Shown here: positions 25,936 through 34,710 of the stretch, one piece after another
How positions within the stretch are numbered: position 1 is the first letter of the stretch
How the letters are laid out: each line of letters begins with the position of its first letter
NCBI GenBank assembly: GCA_002718345.1
Contig: PBDA01000016.1
Span: forward strand, 1-64,000
From: Rhodospirillaceae bacterium
GTDB taxonomy: Bacteria > Pseudomonadota > Gammaproteobacteria > Steroidobacterales > Rariloculaceae
DNA: 64,000 nt
Direction of reading: 5' to 3'
Translations under genes and position numbers: made by a program
Notes under the pieces: model-generated
Databases searched by the model: none
The model's input: the letters and a program-made list of their open reading frames with translations, nothing else
What the model was told of the DNA's origin: nothing

Positions 25936-26378
25936 GTCGAATTAGGCAACGAGGACTTATGGGGGAAATCAATGTTGTGCCTTATATTGATGTGATGTTG
26001 GTATTGCTTATTATCTTTATGATAACAGCGCCACTATTAACTCAGGGAATTAAGGTAGATTTACCCCAGGCAGCTTCTGAACCATTACCTCCAGAACTTA
26101 TGGAGGGGAATGAGCCGTTAGTGTTGAGTATTAATCAGAGCGGGGAATTATTTTTAAATATTGGGGGTGATGAGGAGGTTCCAGTTGATGAGCAGACCGT
26201 ATTGAATAGAACAGCAGCGGTACTGCGAAGAAATTCTCAAACTCCCGTTTTAGTTAAAGCTGATGAAGCAGTTCCATACGGTAGAGTAGTAACAGGGATG
26301 GTCATTCTTCAACAGGCTGGTGCTGAACAGATAGGTTTTATAACTGATCCGTTAGACTTTTCACAGGATGAACAATAG
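25932..26378 (+). CDS. tolR: Tol-Pal system stator subunit TolR
   Basis: The 148-residue protein has one transmembrane helix (VVPYIDVMLVLLIIFMITAP) containing the conserved proton-carrying Asp. The periplasmic ExbD/TolR domain follows, ending in QIGFITDPL. It partners with TolQ. GTGA/ATGA-type overlap with tolQ and an 18-21 bp gap to tolA indicate one operon. Confidence 0.95.
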   Translation: MSRIRQRGLMGEINVVPYIDVMLVLLIIFMITAPLLTQGIKVDLPQAASEPLPPELMEGNEPLVLSINQSGELFLNIGGDEEVPVDEQTVLNRTAAVLRRNSQTPVLVKADEAVPYGRVVTGMVILQQAGAEQIGFITDPLDFSQDEQ

Positions 26379-26399
26379 AAGTTCTAGGTAAGAGAATTG

Positions 26400-27257
26400 A
26401 TGGGCTCTTTCGTTCAAAAGCATAAAATTCCGGTGCTTATTTCTACGTTGTGCCATATAGCATTGGGCGCCATTTTAGCTATCGGTTTTGATCCATCGAG
26501 TCGTCAACGTGCTGCTATGCCCTCAAATCAAGTGGCTATTGAAGCGACAGTAGTAGATGAAGCATGGGTTCAACAAGAACTTGAGCGTCTGGAGCAACTT
26601 GAACAAGCCGAGTTATTAAGACAACAAAATGAGGAACGTCAGGCCCGAGAACAAGCAGAGCAGGCACGCCGGGAACGAGAAAATGAAGAACGTCGTCTAG
26701 AAGCAGCACGCGAAGAAGCAGCTGAGGCTGCCAGGCAAGAAGAACTACGTCTTACTAATTTGCGTCGACAGAGAGAGGAAGAGGAAGAACGATTACGGCA
26801 ACAAGAAGAGGCAGAAGCTCGTCGGGAGGCCGAACGAATTGCTGAGTTAGAGCGCCAGAGGGCAGAAGAAGAGCAACGTCGACGTCAGGAGGCCGCAGCT
26901 GCGGCACAACGAGCAGAAATGGAAGCAGAACTTCAAAGAGCTCTTGCTGTCGAAGATGAACGACGTCGGGCACAAGAAGCAGGCTTATTAGATGAGTATA
27001 TTCTTTTAATTGAAAATCGTATTCAGCAAAATTGGATTCCTCCAGCTACGGCGATAGCTGGTTTGGAATGTATTGTTAATGTTACCCAGATTCCTAGTGG
27101 AGATGTTATCGATGTTCAGGTGGGTCGCTGTACAGGTGATGCTGCTGTAGTGAGGTCAATAGAGGCTGCTGTCCTACGTTCATCACCCCTACCAAGGCCA
27201 CCAATACCATCTTTATTCGAAAGAAATCTTGAAGTGGTATTTAATCCAAGCATGTAG
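26400..27257 (+). CDS. tolA: Tol-Pal system protein TolA
   Basis: From ATG 26400 the 285-residue protein has a TM helix at about 10-30 and a long Glu/Arg/Ala/Gln coiled-coil region (about 50-190) that spans the periplasm. The C-terminal TonB-like domain begins DEYILLIENRIQQNWIPP with the conserved Cys pair in GLECIVNV and VGRCTGD. TolA carries energy from TolQR to Pal. The coiled coil is shorter than in E. coli TolA (421 aa). Confidence 0.93.
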   Translation: MGSFVQKHKIPVLISTLCHIALGAILAIGFDPSSRQRAAMPSNQVAIEATVVDEAWVQQELERLEQLEQAELLRQQNEERQAREQAEQARRERENEERRLEAAREEAAEAARQEELRLTNLRRQREEEEERLRQQEEAEARREAERIAELERQRAEEEQRRRQEAAAAAQRAEMEAELQRALAVEDERRRAQEAGLLDEYILLIENRIQQNWIPPATAIAGLECIVNVTQIPSGDVIDVQVGRCTGDAAVVRSIEAAVLRSSPLPRPPIPSLFERNLEVVFNPSM

Positions 27258-27276
27258 TAAAGGCATACTAGTACTT

Positions 27277-28605
27277 GTGAGGATAAGATTTTTAAAACCA
27301 AAGATAACAGCAACAGCATTAGTGTGTTTGCTTAGTGCGTTAGTTGTTTCTAAATCTTTTGGTCAGTTAAGGGTTGAAATACGGCGTGGTGTGGAACGAC
27401 CAGTGCCAATGGCCATAGTGCCCTTTTCTTGGGATGGTTTTGGTTCCGTGTCACCTTTTGATGTTTCCGGGTTGGTTACGGCTGACTTGGTTTCAAGTGG
27501 ACGTTTTGTTCCAATGGAAGTGCGGGACATGGTTTCTCTGCCTTCTCTACCAGAAGATGTTCGTTTTCAGGACTGGCGTATTTCTGAGGTAGATTACTTA
27601 GTTATAGGTCGTGTTATTGAAGATTCTTTTGATGCATATACGATTGTTTTTCAGCTCTATGATGTTTTGCGGGGCGAGCCCATTGTTGGGTATCGTTTAA
27701 CAGCATCTGGTGCTGAGTTGCGAACTGCTAGTCACCGTATATCAGACATGATTTATGAGGAATTGACGGGGCTTCAGGGAGTGTTTGGTACGCAAATAGC
27801 ATATGTTAGTGAACAGCAGGAAGGTGGAGAGGCTAGGTTTCGATTAATTGTTTCTGATGCTGATGGAGCTAACCCTATTGTTGTTGCAGATTCTCCTGAT
27901 CCTTTGATGTCACCAGCGTGGTCTCCTGATGGAAGGAGAATTGCTTATGTTTCCTTTGAAGGATCTCAATCTTCTGTCTATATTCAAACTTTGAGAACTG
28001 GGGTAAGGGAAAGAGTATCAGCGAGGGCTGGAATTAATGGAGCACCGGTATTTTCTCCTGATGGGAGGTACTTAGCGCTCACGTTATCACGGGATGAAGG
28101 CAACTCTGATATATACATGTTAGAAATTGCGACGCAGGCATTGACAAGATTAACCCAACATTCTGCAATTGATACAGAAGCAGTGTGGGCTCCTGATGGC
28201 CAGAGTATTTATTTTACATCGGGTCGCGCAGGCGGACCTCAAATCTATCAAGTTGCTGCTAGAGCTGGAGCAAGAGCGCAAAGAGTTACATTTGAAGGTA
28301 GTTATAACGCACGTCCTCGAATTTCGCCAGGTGGAGATAGATTAGCTGTTGTTCATGAAGATAGAGGAAACTATCGCATTGCACTTGTTGATCCAGAGAC
28401 TGGTTTAACGCAGGTTTTGAGTAGTGGACGTCAAGATGAGTCCCCAAGTTTTGCACCCAATGGAGCCTTAATTATTTATGCTTCTCAGGAAGGTGGACGC
28501 GGGGTATTGGCTTCTGTGAGTACAGATGGGAGAATTCATCAGCAGATTGTTTCTGTTGCAGGTCAGGTAAGAGAGCCGGCTTGGTCTCCCTTTCCAAGAA
28601 TTTAA
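27277..28605 (+). CDS. tolB: Tol-Pal system beta-propeller TolB
   Basis: The frame opens at 27229 inside tolA, but GTG 27277 is the likely start because the hydrophobic signal peptide follows it directly (cleavage near SFG-Q). The 442-residue product has the TolB N-terminal domain (RPVPMAIVPFSWDG, YLVIGRVIED). Six WD40-like PD40 blades follow, with the repeated motifs SPAWSPDGRRIAYVS, PVFSPDGRYLALT and AVWAPDGQSIYFTS. Periplasmic TolB binds Pal and is recycled by TolA. Confidence 0.95.
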   Translation: MRIRFLKPKITATALVCLLSALVVSKSFGQLRVEIRRGVERPVPMAIVPFSWDGFGSVSPFDVSGLVTADLVSSGRFVPMEVRDMVSLPSLPEDVRFQDWRISEVDYLVIGRVIEDSFDAYTIVFQLYDVLRGEPIVGYRLTASGAELRTASHRISDMIYEELTGLQGVFGTQIAYVSEQQEGGEARFRLIVSDADGANPIVVADSPDPLMSPAWSPDGRRIAYVSFEGSQSSVYIQTLRTGVRERVSARAGINGAPVFSPDGRYLALTLSRDEGNSDIYMLEIATQALTRLTQHSAIDTEAVWAPDGQSIYFTSGRAGGPQIYQVAARAGARAQRVTFEGSYNARPRISPGGDRLAVVHEDRGNYRIALVDPETGLTQVLSSGRQDESPSFAPNGALIIYASQEGGRGVLASVSTDGRIHQQIVSVAGQVREPAWSPFPRI

Positions 28606-28674
28606 CTTAGTGTGAATTAGGTTTATATTGTTTTTTGGTTTTATTGATTTGGTTTATAGGACGAGGATTTAGCA

Positions 28675-29211
28675 ATGACCCGAACATTTGCAGTGATTGC
28701 AATATTAGTACTAGCAGGTTGCGGTGGCGACAATGCCACACTTCCAGATTCCGAAACAGGATCTCAGGCAGGTGCGGCTTCAAATACAAGTGGTTCTTCT
28801 ACAGGGGCGACAACCACAGGTACAGGCGCAATGGGTGGCCCTAATGTTGTTAGAGAGATGCCAGGAGAAGGAACTGGGCCTTTATCCAGGCTTGTGATTT
28901 ATTTCGACTATGATCGGAGTGAAATTCGTTCAGATTTTAATAGTATGTTGGCGGCACATGGCGAGTATTTGGCGACTAATAACGGCGCTCAAGTTAGGCT
29001 AGAAGGACATGCGGATGAGCGTGGTAGCCGCGAGTACAATATAGGTCTTGGTGAACAGCGCGCTCAGGCAGTTCGTCGGATATTACTCCTTCAAGGCGCC
29101 ACGGCAAGTCAGCTAGGTACTGTTAGTTATGGCGAGGAACGTCCTGCTATGAGTGGAAGTAATGATGAAGCATATAGTTTGAATAGGCGTGTTGAACTGG
29201 TCTATCAATAG
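28675..29211 (+). CDS. pal: Peptidoglycan-associated lipoprotein Pal
   Basis: The 178-residue outer-membrane lipoprotein has lipobox VLAGC (Cys 15), a Gly/Ser/Thr linker and a C-terminal OmpA-like peptidoglycan-binding domain (VIYFDYDRSEIR, LEGHADERGSREYNIGLGEQRA). It is preceded by an ACGAGGA ribosome-binding site. Pal binds diaminopimelate in peptidoglycan and TolB/TolA. The 69-bp spacer after tolB may allow a separate promoter. Confidence 0.97.
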   Translation: MTRTFAVIAILVLAGCGGDNATLPDSETGSQAGAASNTSGSSTGATTTGTGAMGGPNVVREMPGEGTGPLSRLVIYFDYDRSEIRSDFNSMLAAHGEYLATNNGAQVRLEGHADERGSREYNIGLGEQRAQAVRRILLLQGATASQLGTVSYGEERPAMSGSNDEAYSLNRRVELVYQ

Positions 29212-29215
29212 CTAC

Positions 29216-30031
29216 ATGTTTTTTAATTTTAAAAGTTGTCATCTGAAATTAGCAATAAAATCGGTGTTGCTAATGTTAAATGCTATGCTGATTGCATGCA
29301 CAACAGCTCCTAGTACCCAGAATCCTATCTATCTGAAAATGACTGATATGGAGGCAAGGCTTATACGTATGGAGCGTGTAATTGACAATCAAAGTCTAAT
29401 TGCACTCGCTGCAAGCGTAGACCAGCTTCGTACTGAGACACAGGCATTGCGTGGAGATGTCGAGACCCTAGCATTTCAAAGCGAGGGCGCAGCTGGCCGT
29501 CAACGAGAGTTATATGTCGATATTGATACTCGTCTGCGGGCTCTAGAAGATGCTCAAAGTCAGATCCTAAGTTTGCAATCAACTATCAGTGAACTTGATC
29601 TTTCGACATCTCAGGCTGTGACTGCATCTAGCAGTACTTCAATGGAAAGTGAGCAGGATTCTTACCAGAGAGCATTTAATTTGTTAAGAGATGGCAGTTA
29701 CGCTGAATCTGCAGCAGCTTTCGATGAATTTCTTGCTAGATTTTCTGAGAGTTCCTTAGCGGGTAATGCTCAATATTGGTTAGCTGAAACTTACTATGTT
29801 CAGCGCCAATTTGATGCTGCCTTACCTGTTTTCCAAGGTGTTGTCGATCGATATCCCGGGTCAGCAAAGCTGCCTGATGCTATGTTAAAAATTGGCTATT
29901 GCAATTATGAGCTTCAACAGTTTGGTGTGGCAGAGAACGTCTTGCAGCGTGTTGCCCGAGAATTTCCCGCTACAACTGCAGCACGTTTGGCTACACAGAG
30001 ACTTGAAACAATGATCCAGGAGCAGGGTTGA
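29216..30031 (+). CDS. cpoB: Tol-Pal accessory protein CpoB (YbgF)
   Basis: The frame opens at GTG 29189 inside pal, but ATG 29216 just after pal gives a normal leader. The 271-residue product has a trimerising coiled coil (MTDMEARLIRMERVIDNQ to about 150) and C-terminal TPRs (YQRAFNLLRDGSYAESAAAF, GNAQYWLAETYYVQRQFDAAL, LPDAMLKIGYCNYELQQF). CpoB couples peptidoglycan synthesis by PBP1B to Tol constriction. The leader ends MLIACTT, a lipobox, so this copy may be lipid-anchored; E. coli CpoB is soluble. Confidence 0.92.
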   Translation: MFFNFKSCHLKLAIKSVLLMLNAMLIACTTAPSTQNPIYLKMTDMEARLIRMERVIDNQSLIALAASVDQLRTETQALRGDVETLAFQSEGAAGRQRELYVDIDTRLRALEDAQSQILSLQSTISELDLSTSQAVTASSSTSMESEQDSYQRAFNLLRDGSYAESAAAFDEFLARFSESSLAGNAQYWLAETYYVQRQFDAALPVFQGVVDRYPGSAKLPDAMLKIGYCNYELQQFGVAENVLQRVAREFPATTAARLATQRLETMIQEQG

Positions 30032-30077
30032 GGAGCTTAGCTGCCAATTCTAGTTTTGACTGGCCGAAAGATATGAA

Positions 30078-30761
30078 GTGAGCCTTGTGTCTAGGGCGAT
30101 TGTACTTTTGTCAGGCGGTTTAGATTCGGCCACGCTACTTGCCATTGCAAAGAAGCAAAATTTTTCTTGTTATACCCTTAGTTTTGATTATGGGCAAATA
30201 CATAGATCAGAATTAACTGCTGCTGCCAAAATAGCGAAACAACTAAATGTTGAAGAACATAAGGTGATGAAGGTTCCTATCGGAACGCTCGGTGGCTCAG
30301 CGCTTACTGATACGGATATCCCTATTCCTAATGAATCTGTTGCGGGAATTCCCGTTACCTATGTGCCTGCAAGAAACACGATATTTTTATCTCTTGCTTT
30401 GGCCTGGGCTGAAGTTTTGGATGCTAAAGCCATATTTATTGGAGTTAATGCAATCGATTACTCAGGGTATCCAGACTGTCGTCCAGAATTTGTATCTGCA
30501 TTTCAATTGCTAGTAAATATCGCTACAAAACAAGGGCTAGAGGGAGATTTTATTGAAATAAAGACCCCGCTAATAGATATGACGAAGGCAGAAATTATTT
30601 CTAAAGGCGTAAATCTGGGATTAGACTATTCAATTACTGTATCGTGTTATAAAGCTGATACTCTGGGTCGCGCATGTGGCGGGTGTGATGCATGTAGATT
30701 CAGAAAGGAAGGATTTAAAGCTGCCGGATTAGTAGATCCTACGCAATATCAACCAGTATAG
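30078..30761 (+). CDS. queC: 7-cyano-7-deazaguanine synthase QueC
   Basis: ATP-dependent conversion of 7-carboxy-7-deazaguanine to preQ0 in queuosine biosynthesis. The 227-residue protein has the PP-loop SGGLDSAT near the N-terminus, [15 protein letters not shown], and the C-terminal zinc site C-x8-CGGC-x2-C ([17 protein letters not shown]). The start is GTG 30078, 46 bp after cpoB. queE, which usually lies between cpoB and queC in pseudomonads, is absent. Confidence 0.95.
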   Translation: MSLVSRAIVLLSGGLDSATLLAIAKKQNFSCYTLSFDYGQIHRSELTAAAKIAKQLNVEEHKVMKVPIGTLGGSALTDTDIPIPNESVAGIPVTYVPARNTIFLSLALAWAEVLDAKAIFIGVNAIDYSGYPDCRPEFVSAFQLLVNIATKQGLEGDFIEIKTPLIDMTKAEIISKGVNLGLDYSITVSCYKADTLGRACGGCDACRFRKEGFKAAGLVDPTQYQPV

Positions 30762-30775
30762 AAATTAAAAGAGGT

Positions 30776-30803
30776 TTGTCCAACTGTGGACATCCGGTAT
30801 TAT
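30776..30803 (+). promoter_or_regulatory. Candidate promoter for tRNA-Lys
   Basis: TTGTCC (30776-30781), 16 bases, then TATTAT (30798-30803) fits a sigma-70 promoter about 57 bp before the tRNA. The -35 region overlaps a small inverted repeat TGTCCA-ACTG-TGGACA (30777-30792). Confidence 0.4.
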
Positions 30804-30860
30804 CCTGCCGATAAATTCATGGTCACAAAACTAGTGCCAATATTTTTAAACGATTGCAAC

Positions 30861-30936
30861 GGGGGTATAGCTCAGTTGGCAGAGCATCGGCCTTTTAAGC
30901 CGCTGGTCCCAGGTTCGAGTCCTGGTGCCCCCACCA
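30861..30936 (+). tRNA. tRNA-Lys (anticodon UUU)
   Basis: A 76-nt cloverleaf starts GGGGGTA and ends with the complementary TGCCCCC, discriminator A and an encoded CCA. The D-arm reads GCTCAGTTGGCAGAGC, the anticodon loop is CTTTTAA, and the T-arm has GGTTCGAGTCC. The first pair of the anticodon stem appears mismatched. Location after queC is as in Pseudomonas. Confidence 0.97.
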
Positions 30937-31015
30937 TCCTTGATCCCTAGTTTTTCTAGAGGATCTGGCTCAATATATTCATAGAGTATGCTGCACTGAC
31001 TTAGAGAGATAAATA

Positions 31016-31723
31016 ATGAAACTTATAGCTTCGAAATTTTTGGTTAAAGGGTTGTTTGCTGTAGCTGTTACGTTCGTGGGTTCATCACTTGTTTTAGGTG
31101 AAACGATAGCGGTAATAGGAACGGGTAATGTAGGTGGTGCGTTGGGTCCTCGATTTGCAACGCTTGGCCACAACATAATATATGGTTCACGTGAACCAGA
31201 TCGTCAGGATGTTCAGGCGCTTGTTACAAAGACAGGACATAACGCAACGGCAATGCTTCCAGCTGCTGCAGCTGCGGAAGCCGATATTGTTGTCATGGCC
31301 ACGAAGTGGGCCCAGGCGGAAGTAGCTCTTAAAAGCCTCGGTGATTTAGCCGGTAAAATTATTCTTGATCCTAATAATGCAGTACGCGTTGATAGTTCCG
31401 GTAAGCGTCATCATGACGTTGAAACCTCGGCTGGACAAATGATACAGAATTGGGTGCCGAACGCGATGGTGGTTAAAGCATTCAATACTCTTGCAGCAGG
31501 TACCATGGCTAATCCAGCTAGCGCTGGCGGTCCAGTAACAATCCCAATTGCAGGGAATAATCCAGATGCTAAGGCAACTATATCAAGTTTAATAACTGGT
31601 ATAGGCTTTGAGGTTGTTGATATGGGAAATATTTCTGCATCACAAGTTCTTGAGAAAATGCTTGTTGAGCGTGGTAACGCAAACATAACTTTTAATTACT
31701 ACTTCCGTCCTGTTCCTCAATAG
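31016..31723 (+). CDS. Exported F420-dependent NADP oxidoreductase-like protein
   Basis: The 235-residue protein has an N-terminal hydrophobic segment (about 8-28). It is followed by a Rossmann dinucleotide motif IAVIGTGNVGGALG, then IIYGSREPDR, ADIVVMATKW, KIILDPNNAV, VVKAFNTLAAGTM and IPIAGNNPDAK. This is the NADP-oxidoreductase/coenzyme-F420-dependent family, also found in organisms lacking F420. The signal sequence would put a nucleotide-binding enzyme in the periplasm, which is unusual unless the protein uses Tat/other routes or the leader is a membrane anchor. It lies upstream of the Tat amidohydrolase gene. Confidence 0.8.
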   Translation: MKLIASKFLVKGLFAVAVTFVGSSLVLGETIAVIGTGNVGGALGPRFATLGHNIIYGSREPDRQDVQALVTKTGHNATAMLPAAAAAEADIVVMATKWAQAEVALKSLGDLAGKIILDPNNAVRVDSSGKRHHDVETSAGQMIQNWVPNAMVVKAFNTLAAGTMANPASAGGPVTIPIAGNNPDAKATISSLITGIGFEVVDMGNISASQVLEKMLVERGNANITFNYYFRPVPQ

Positions 31724-31773
31724 TACGAGTAGGTTAGTAACACTATATAAATTTTGCTAATGGAGAGAGCTTT

Positions 31774-32904
31774 ATGAAAGTTTCTGGTCATCCTTTGAAT
31801 CGAAGAAGATTTTTGCAAACCATGGGTATGGCTGCAGGGACTTTAACACTTCAACCTATAGCCTGGGCGCAGGGACGTAAGGAAGTATTTATAGCGGGTA
31901 AGCGTATTAAGACGGTTGATATACATGCCCATGCCTCGATAAAGGATGTAGAGGAAGTTATCAATGGAACAGCTCTAGAGAGAAATATTGGAGGTCCAAG
32001 ACTGCTTGACCCATCTCGCCTAGTCATGATGAATGAATGGGGAATAGATGTTGCTGTTATAAGTGCAAATCAGTATTGGTGGTACCGTACCGATGACCGA
32101 TCACTAGCAAGTGACATTATTCGCGTACAGGATGAAGGTTTTCAAGCTTGGTGCAGTGAATACCCTGATCGATTTGTTGCGCTTACATCCCCAACTATTC
32201 AATTTCCAGACCTAGCTGCTGAGCAGTTAGATTATGCGGTTAATGAGCTTGGTTTTAGAGGCGCCTCTATGGCTGGCCACGTTAATGGTGTGGTGCCGGC
32301 AGGCCCTGAATATGATGAGTTCTGGGCAAAAGCAGAAGAGCTGGACGTTCCTATTTTTGTTCACCCTGCTGGTTCAGATAACATAATCGAGGAGGGGGCA
32401 CTGGACTATCCCGGGGACCTTGGAAATATTATAGGTAACCCATTGGAGACGACCTTCTTTTTATCAAGGCTGATACTTGACGGGACCTTTGACCGTTTCC
32501 CTGGTTTGAAAATCTGTGGAGCTCATGGCGGAGGATATTTGCCATCCTATTTTGGTCGCACGGACGTAGCTTGTGATGCTGCTGGTGGCCCATCAATTAA
32601 TTCCGATGGTGAGTTTATTGGTAATGCTCCTATACAAGCTGACAATTGTCGTAACCAAAAACCACCCAGAGAGTACTTAAGAACGCAGATTTTTGCGGAT
32701 TCAATGGTGTTCTCTGATGAGGGGCTTCGCCATCTTGTTGCTGAAATGGGTCCAAGTCAGGTTGTGTATGGAACTGATATGCCATTAGGTTGGCCTGACA
32801 CAATGGATTTGATTATTAATTCTTCCTATCTTAATAATTCTGAAAAGGAGGCAATTCTTGGAGGGAACCTTATAAGGATGTTGAAGATAGATAGGGCTAT
32901 TTAA
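31774..32904 (+). CDS. Tat-exported amidohydrolase family 2 (ACMSD-like)
   Basis: The 376-residue protein has a twin-arginine signal (NRRRFLQTMG, cleavage near AWAQ). Its TIM-barrel metal motifs are DIHAHAS (His-x-His), IFVHPAG, GAHGGGYLPSYFGR and YGTDMPLGW (the last metal/catalytic Asp). This is the amidohydrolase-2 family, including 2-amino-3-carboxymuconate-semialdehyde decarboxylase and aromatic decarboxylases. Periplasmic members are common in marine Gammaproteobacteria and have unknown substrates. It has a GGAGAG ribosome-binding site. It lies 50 bp after the F420-reductase-like gene and upstream of a VOC gene. Confidence 0.88.
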   Translation: MKVSGHPLNRRRFLQTMGMAAGTLTLQPIAWAQGRKEVFIAGKRIKTVDIHAHASIKDVEEVINGTALERNIGGPRLLDPSRLVMMNEWGIDVAVISANQYWWYRTDDRSLASDIIRVQDEGFQAWCSEYPDRFVALTSPTIQFPDLAAEQLDYAVNELGFRGASMAGHVNGVVPAGPEYDEFWAKAEELDVPIFVHPAGSDNIIEEGALDYPGDLGNIIGNPLETTFFLSRLILDGTFDRFPGLKICGAHGGGYLPSYFGRTDVACDAAGGPSINSDGEFIGNAPIQADNCRNQKPPREYLRTQIFADSMVFSDEGLRHLVAEMGPSQVVYGTDMPLGWPDTMDLIINSSYLNNSEKEAILGGNLIRMLKIDRAI

Positions 32905-32973
32905 CTTTGCAAACCTATCAGGTGTTTAGCCTAGAGTTGTAATTGTTAATATTTGGTTTGCGAAGGAATAAAA

Positions 32974-33345
32974 ATGTTTAATCACGTTATGGTTGGTGCT
33001 GACGATATAGAAGCATCTAAAAAGTTCTACGATGCAGCATTAGGTGCGCTTGGATATCCTCCTGGGCATGTAGATAAAAAGGGAAGAGTTTGGTGGCGTA
33101 CGGAAACAGGAGTTTTTGGTATAACAAAACCTATCGATGGTGAGCCAGCCTCTCACGGAAATGGTAGCACTATAGCTTTCTTAGTTAATACCACTGAACT
33201 AGGAGATAACTGGCATGCAGCCGGTATAGCTAATGGAGGTTCATCTTGTGAGGATCCTCCCGGTATTAGAGAGAATGGCTATTATCTTGCTTATCTGCGT
33301 GATCCTTCCGGGAATAAAGTTTGTGCATTAAAAAAGCCTGATTGA
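32974..33345 (+). CDS. VOC-family (glyoxalase/bleomycin-resistance fold) protein
   Basis: ATG 32974, preceded by GAAGGA at proper spacing, gives 123 residues; the frame opens earlier at 32953. The sequence has paired beta-alpha-beta modules: FNHVMVGADDIEASKKFYDAAL, then HGNGSTIAFLV and GYYLAYLRDPSGNKVCAL. First-module His and terminal acidic ligands of VOC metalloenzymes are only partly visible, so it may be a non-metal or binding member. It is cytoplasmic. Confidence 0.85.
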   Translation: MFNHVMVGADDIEASKKFYDAALGALGYPPGHVDKKGRVWWRTETGVFGITKPIDGEPASHGNGSTIAFLVNTTELGDNWHAAGIANGGSSCEDPPGIRENGYYLAYLRDPSGNKVCALKKPD

Positions 33346-33370
33346 AACTACATTTGAGGGGAGAGGTGAT

Positions 33371-34636
33371 ATGAATAATGTTCTGGTTCATAACAGATTA
33401 AATAGCCTTCTAATTACGCTGGCGATATGTTTGTGTTTATTTCTTTTCTTAAGTAATGGTTTTGCACAAGCTTTACCGAAGTCATCGCCTGAATCAGTTG
33501 GATTGTCAACTCAGCGGCTCTTACGTGTTGATGCACTATTTGAAGGTTATATCGCAAATGGTTTAATGGCAGGTGCTGTTGTAGCAATAGCCCGCGATGG
33601 TCGATTAGCTCACTTTGAAGCACTTGGTGGCGTAGACATGGATCATTCAAGACCAATGACTACAGATGCTATTTTTCGAATGGCTTCGATGACTAAACCG
33701 ATAACCAGTACGGCTATTTTGATGCTCTATGAAGAAGGGCATTTTCAGCTTGAGGACCCAGTTTCTTGGTATATACCTGAGCTTGCTGGAATGACTATTG
33801 AGTCAGATGATGGTGCTGGTCGTGAGATGAGCATTAGAGATTTGTTGATGCATACTTCCGGTTTGCCTGGAAATGGACAAGACCCCAGACATAACGAAAT
33901 CTGGACTAATCTTGAAGTAACTCTTCAGGAGCAAATGGAAATATTAGGTGATCAGCCACTAGCTTATCAGCCTGGAACAGATTGGCGTTATAGCGAGGCA
34001 ACCAATGTACTGGGATATCTGGTTGAGGTGCTTTCTAAGAAGCCTTTCAATGTTTTTTTAGAGGAAAGAATATTTAGTCCACTAGGGATGCTGGATACAG
34101 ATTTTTATGTGCCAAGATTGAAGGCTCATAGACTTCCAGCGGTTTATGGTGGAACGGAAGAGGGTACTGTAGAAGAGCTTTGGGTGGAGCCCAGAGAAAG
34201 AGAGCTCCGTATGCCTAAAGCACCGCGTGGTACTGGAGGGCTTTTTTCTACTGCACATGACTATTTGCGTTTTTCTCAGATGCTGTTAAATGGTGGAGAG
34301 CTTGATGGAGTCCGACTGCTTAGTCCCAAAACAGTTGAGCTTATGGTAACCAATCATCTTCCATCACACATTGAACTTCCTGAAAACTATAGCCCTCGTT
34401 ATGGTCTGAATGGTTATGGCTGGGGTTTGGGAGTGCGTGTTAGAACTAGCTTGTCAGAGTCACAGTTATTGGGGAGTGTTGGTGAATATGGTTGGGCCGG
34501 TGCATATGGCACCTATTTCTTTGTAGACCCTCATGAAGACTTAGTTGCAATATTTTTAGTTCAACTAAGAAACTCTAATGTTTTCCCTATACGCAGGCAG
34601 TTTAATAATATGGTTTATCAATCCATAGTGAATTAA
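33371..34636 (+). CDS. Exported serine hydrolase, class C beta-lactamase/esterase family
   Basis: The 421-residue protein has a signal peptide (cleavage near GFAQ, residue 33). The nucleophile motif is S106-M-T-K109 in RMASMTKPITSTA, the Tyr motif is at Y207 (WRYSEATN), and the third motif lies in GWAGAYGTYFFVDP. This matches family VIII carboxylesterases/penicillin-binding-like hydrolases rather than true AmpC. It has a GAGGGGAGAG ribosome-binding region. It is the last gene of the plus-strand cluster beginning at 31016 and is followed by a 16-bp hairpin. Confidence 0.88.
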   Translation: MNNVLVHNRLNSLLITLAICLCLFLFLSNGFAQALPKSSPESVGLSTQRLLRVDALFEGYIANGLMAGAVVAIARDGRLAHFEALGGVDMDHSRPMTTDAIFRMASMTKPITSTAILMLYEEGHFQLEDPVSWYIPELAGMTIESDDGAGREMSIRDLLMHTSGLPGNGQDPRHNEIWTNLEVTLQEQMEILGDQPLAYQPGTDWRYSEATNVLGYLVEVLSKKPFNVFLEERIFSPLGMLDTDFYVPRLKAHRLPAVYGGTEEGTVEELWVEPRERELRMPKAPRGTGGLFSTAHDYLRFSQMLLNGGELDGVRLLSPKTVELMVTNHLPSHIELPENYSPRYGLNGYGWGLGVRVRTSLSESQLLGSVGEYGWAGAYGTYFFVDPHEDLVAIFLVQLRNSNVFPIRRQFNNMVYQSIVN

Positions 34637-34645
34637 TACATAGCG

Positions 34646-34683
34646 CTATAAACGTCTGCAGTAGGGTCTGCAGACGTTTATAG
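34646..34683. terminator. Perfect 16-bp hairpin between convergent genes
   Basis: CTATAAACGTCTGCAG and its exact reverse complement are separated by the 6-nt loop TAGGGT. It lies 9 bp after the serine hydrolase stop and 27 bp before the end of the convergent NHL gene. There is no U-tract on either side, so it may be an atypical bidirectional terminator or a 3'-end stabiliser. Confidence 0.6.
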
Positions 34684-34710
34684 CTAAATAGTTTACTGAT
34701 AAACGTCGAG

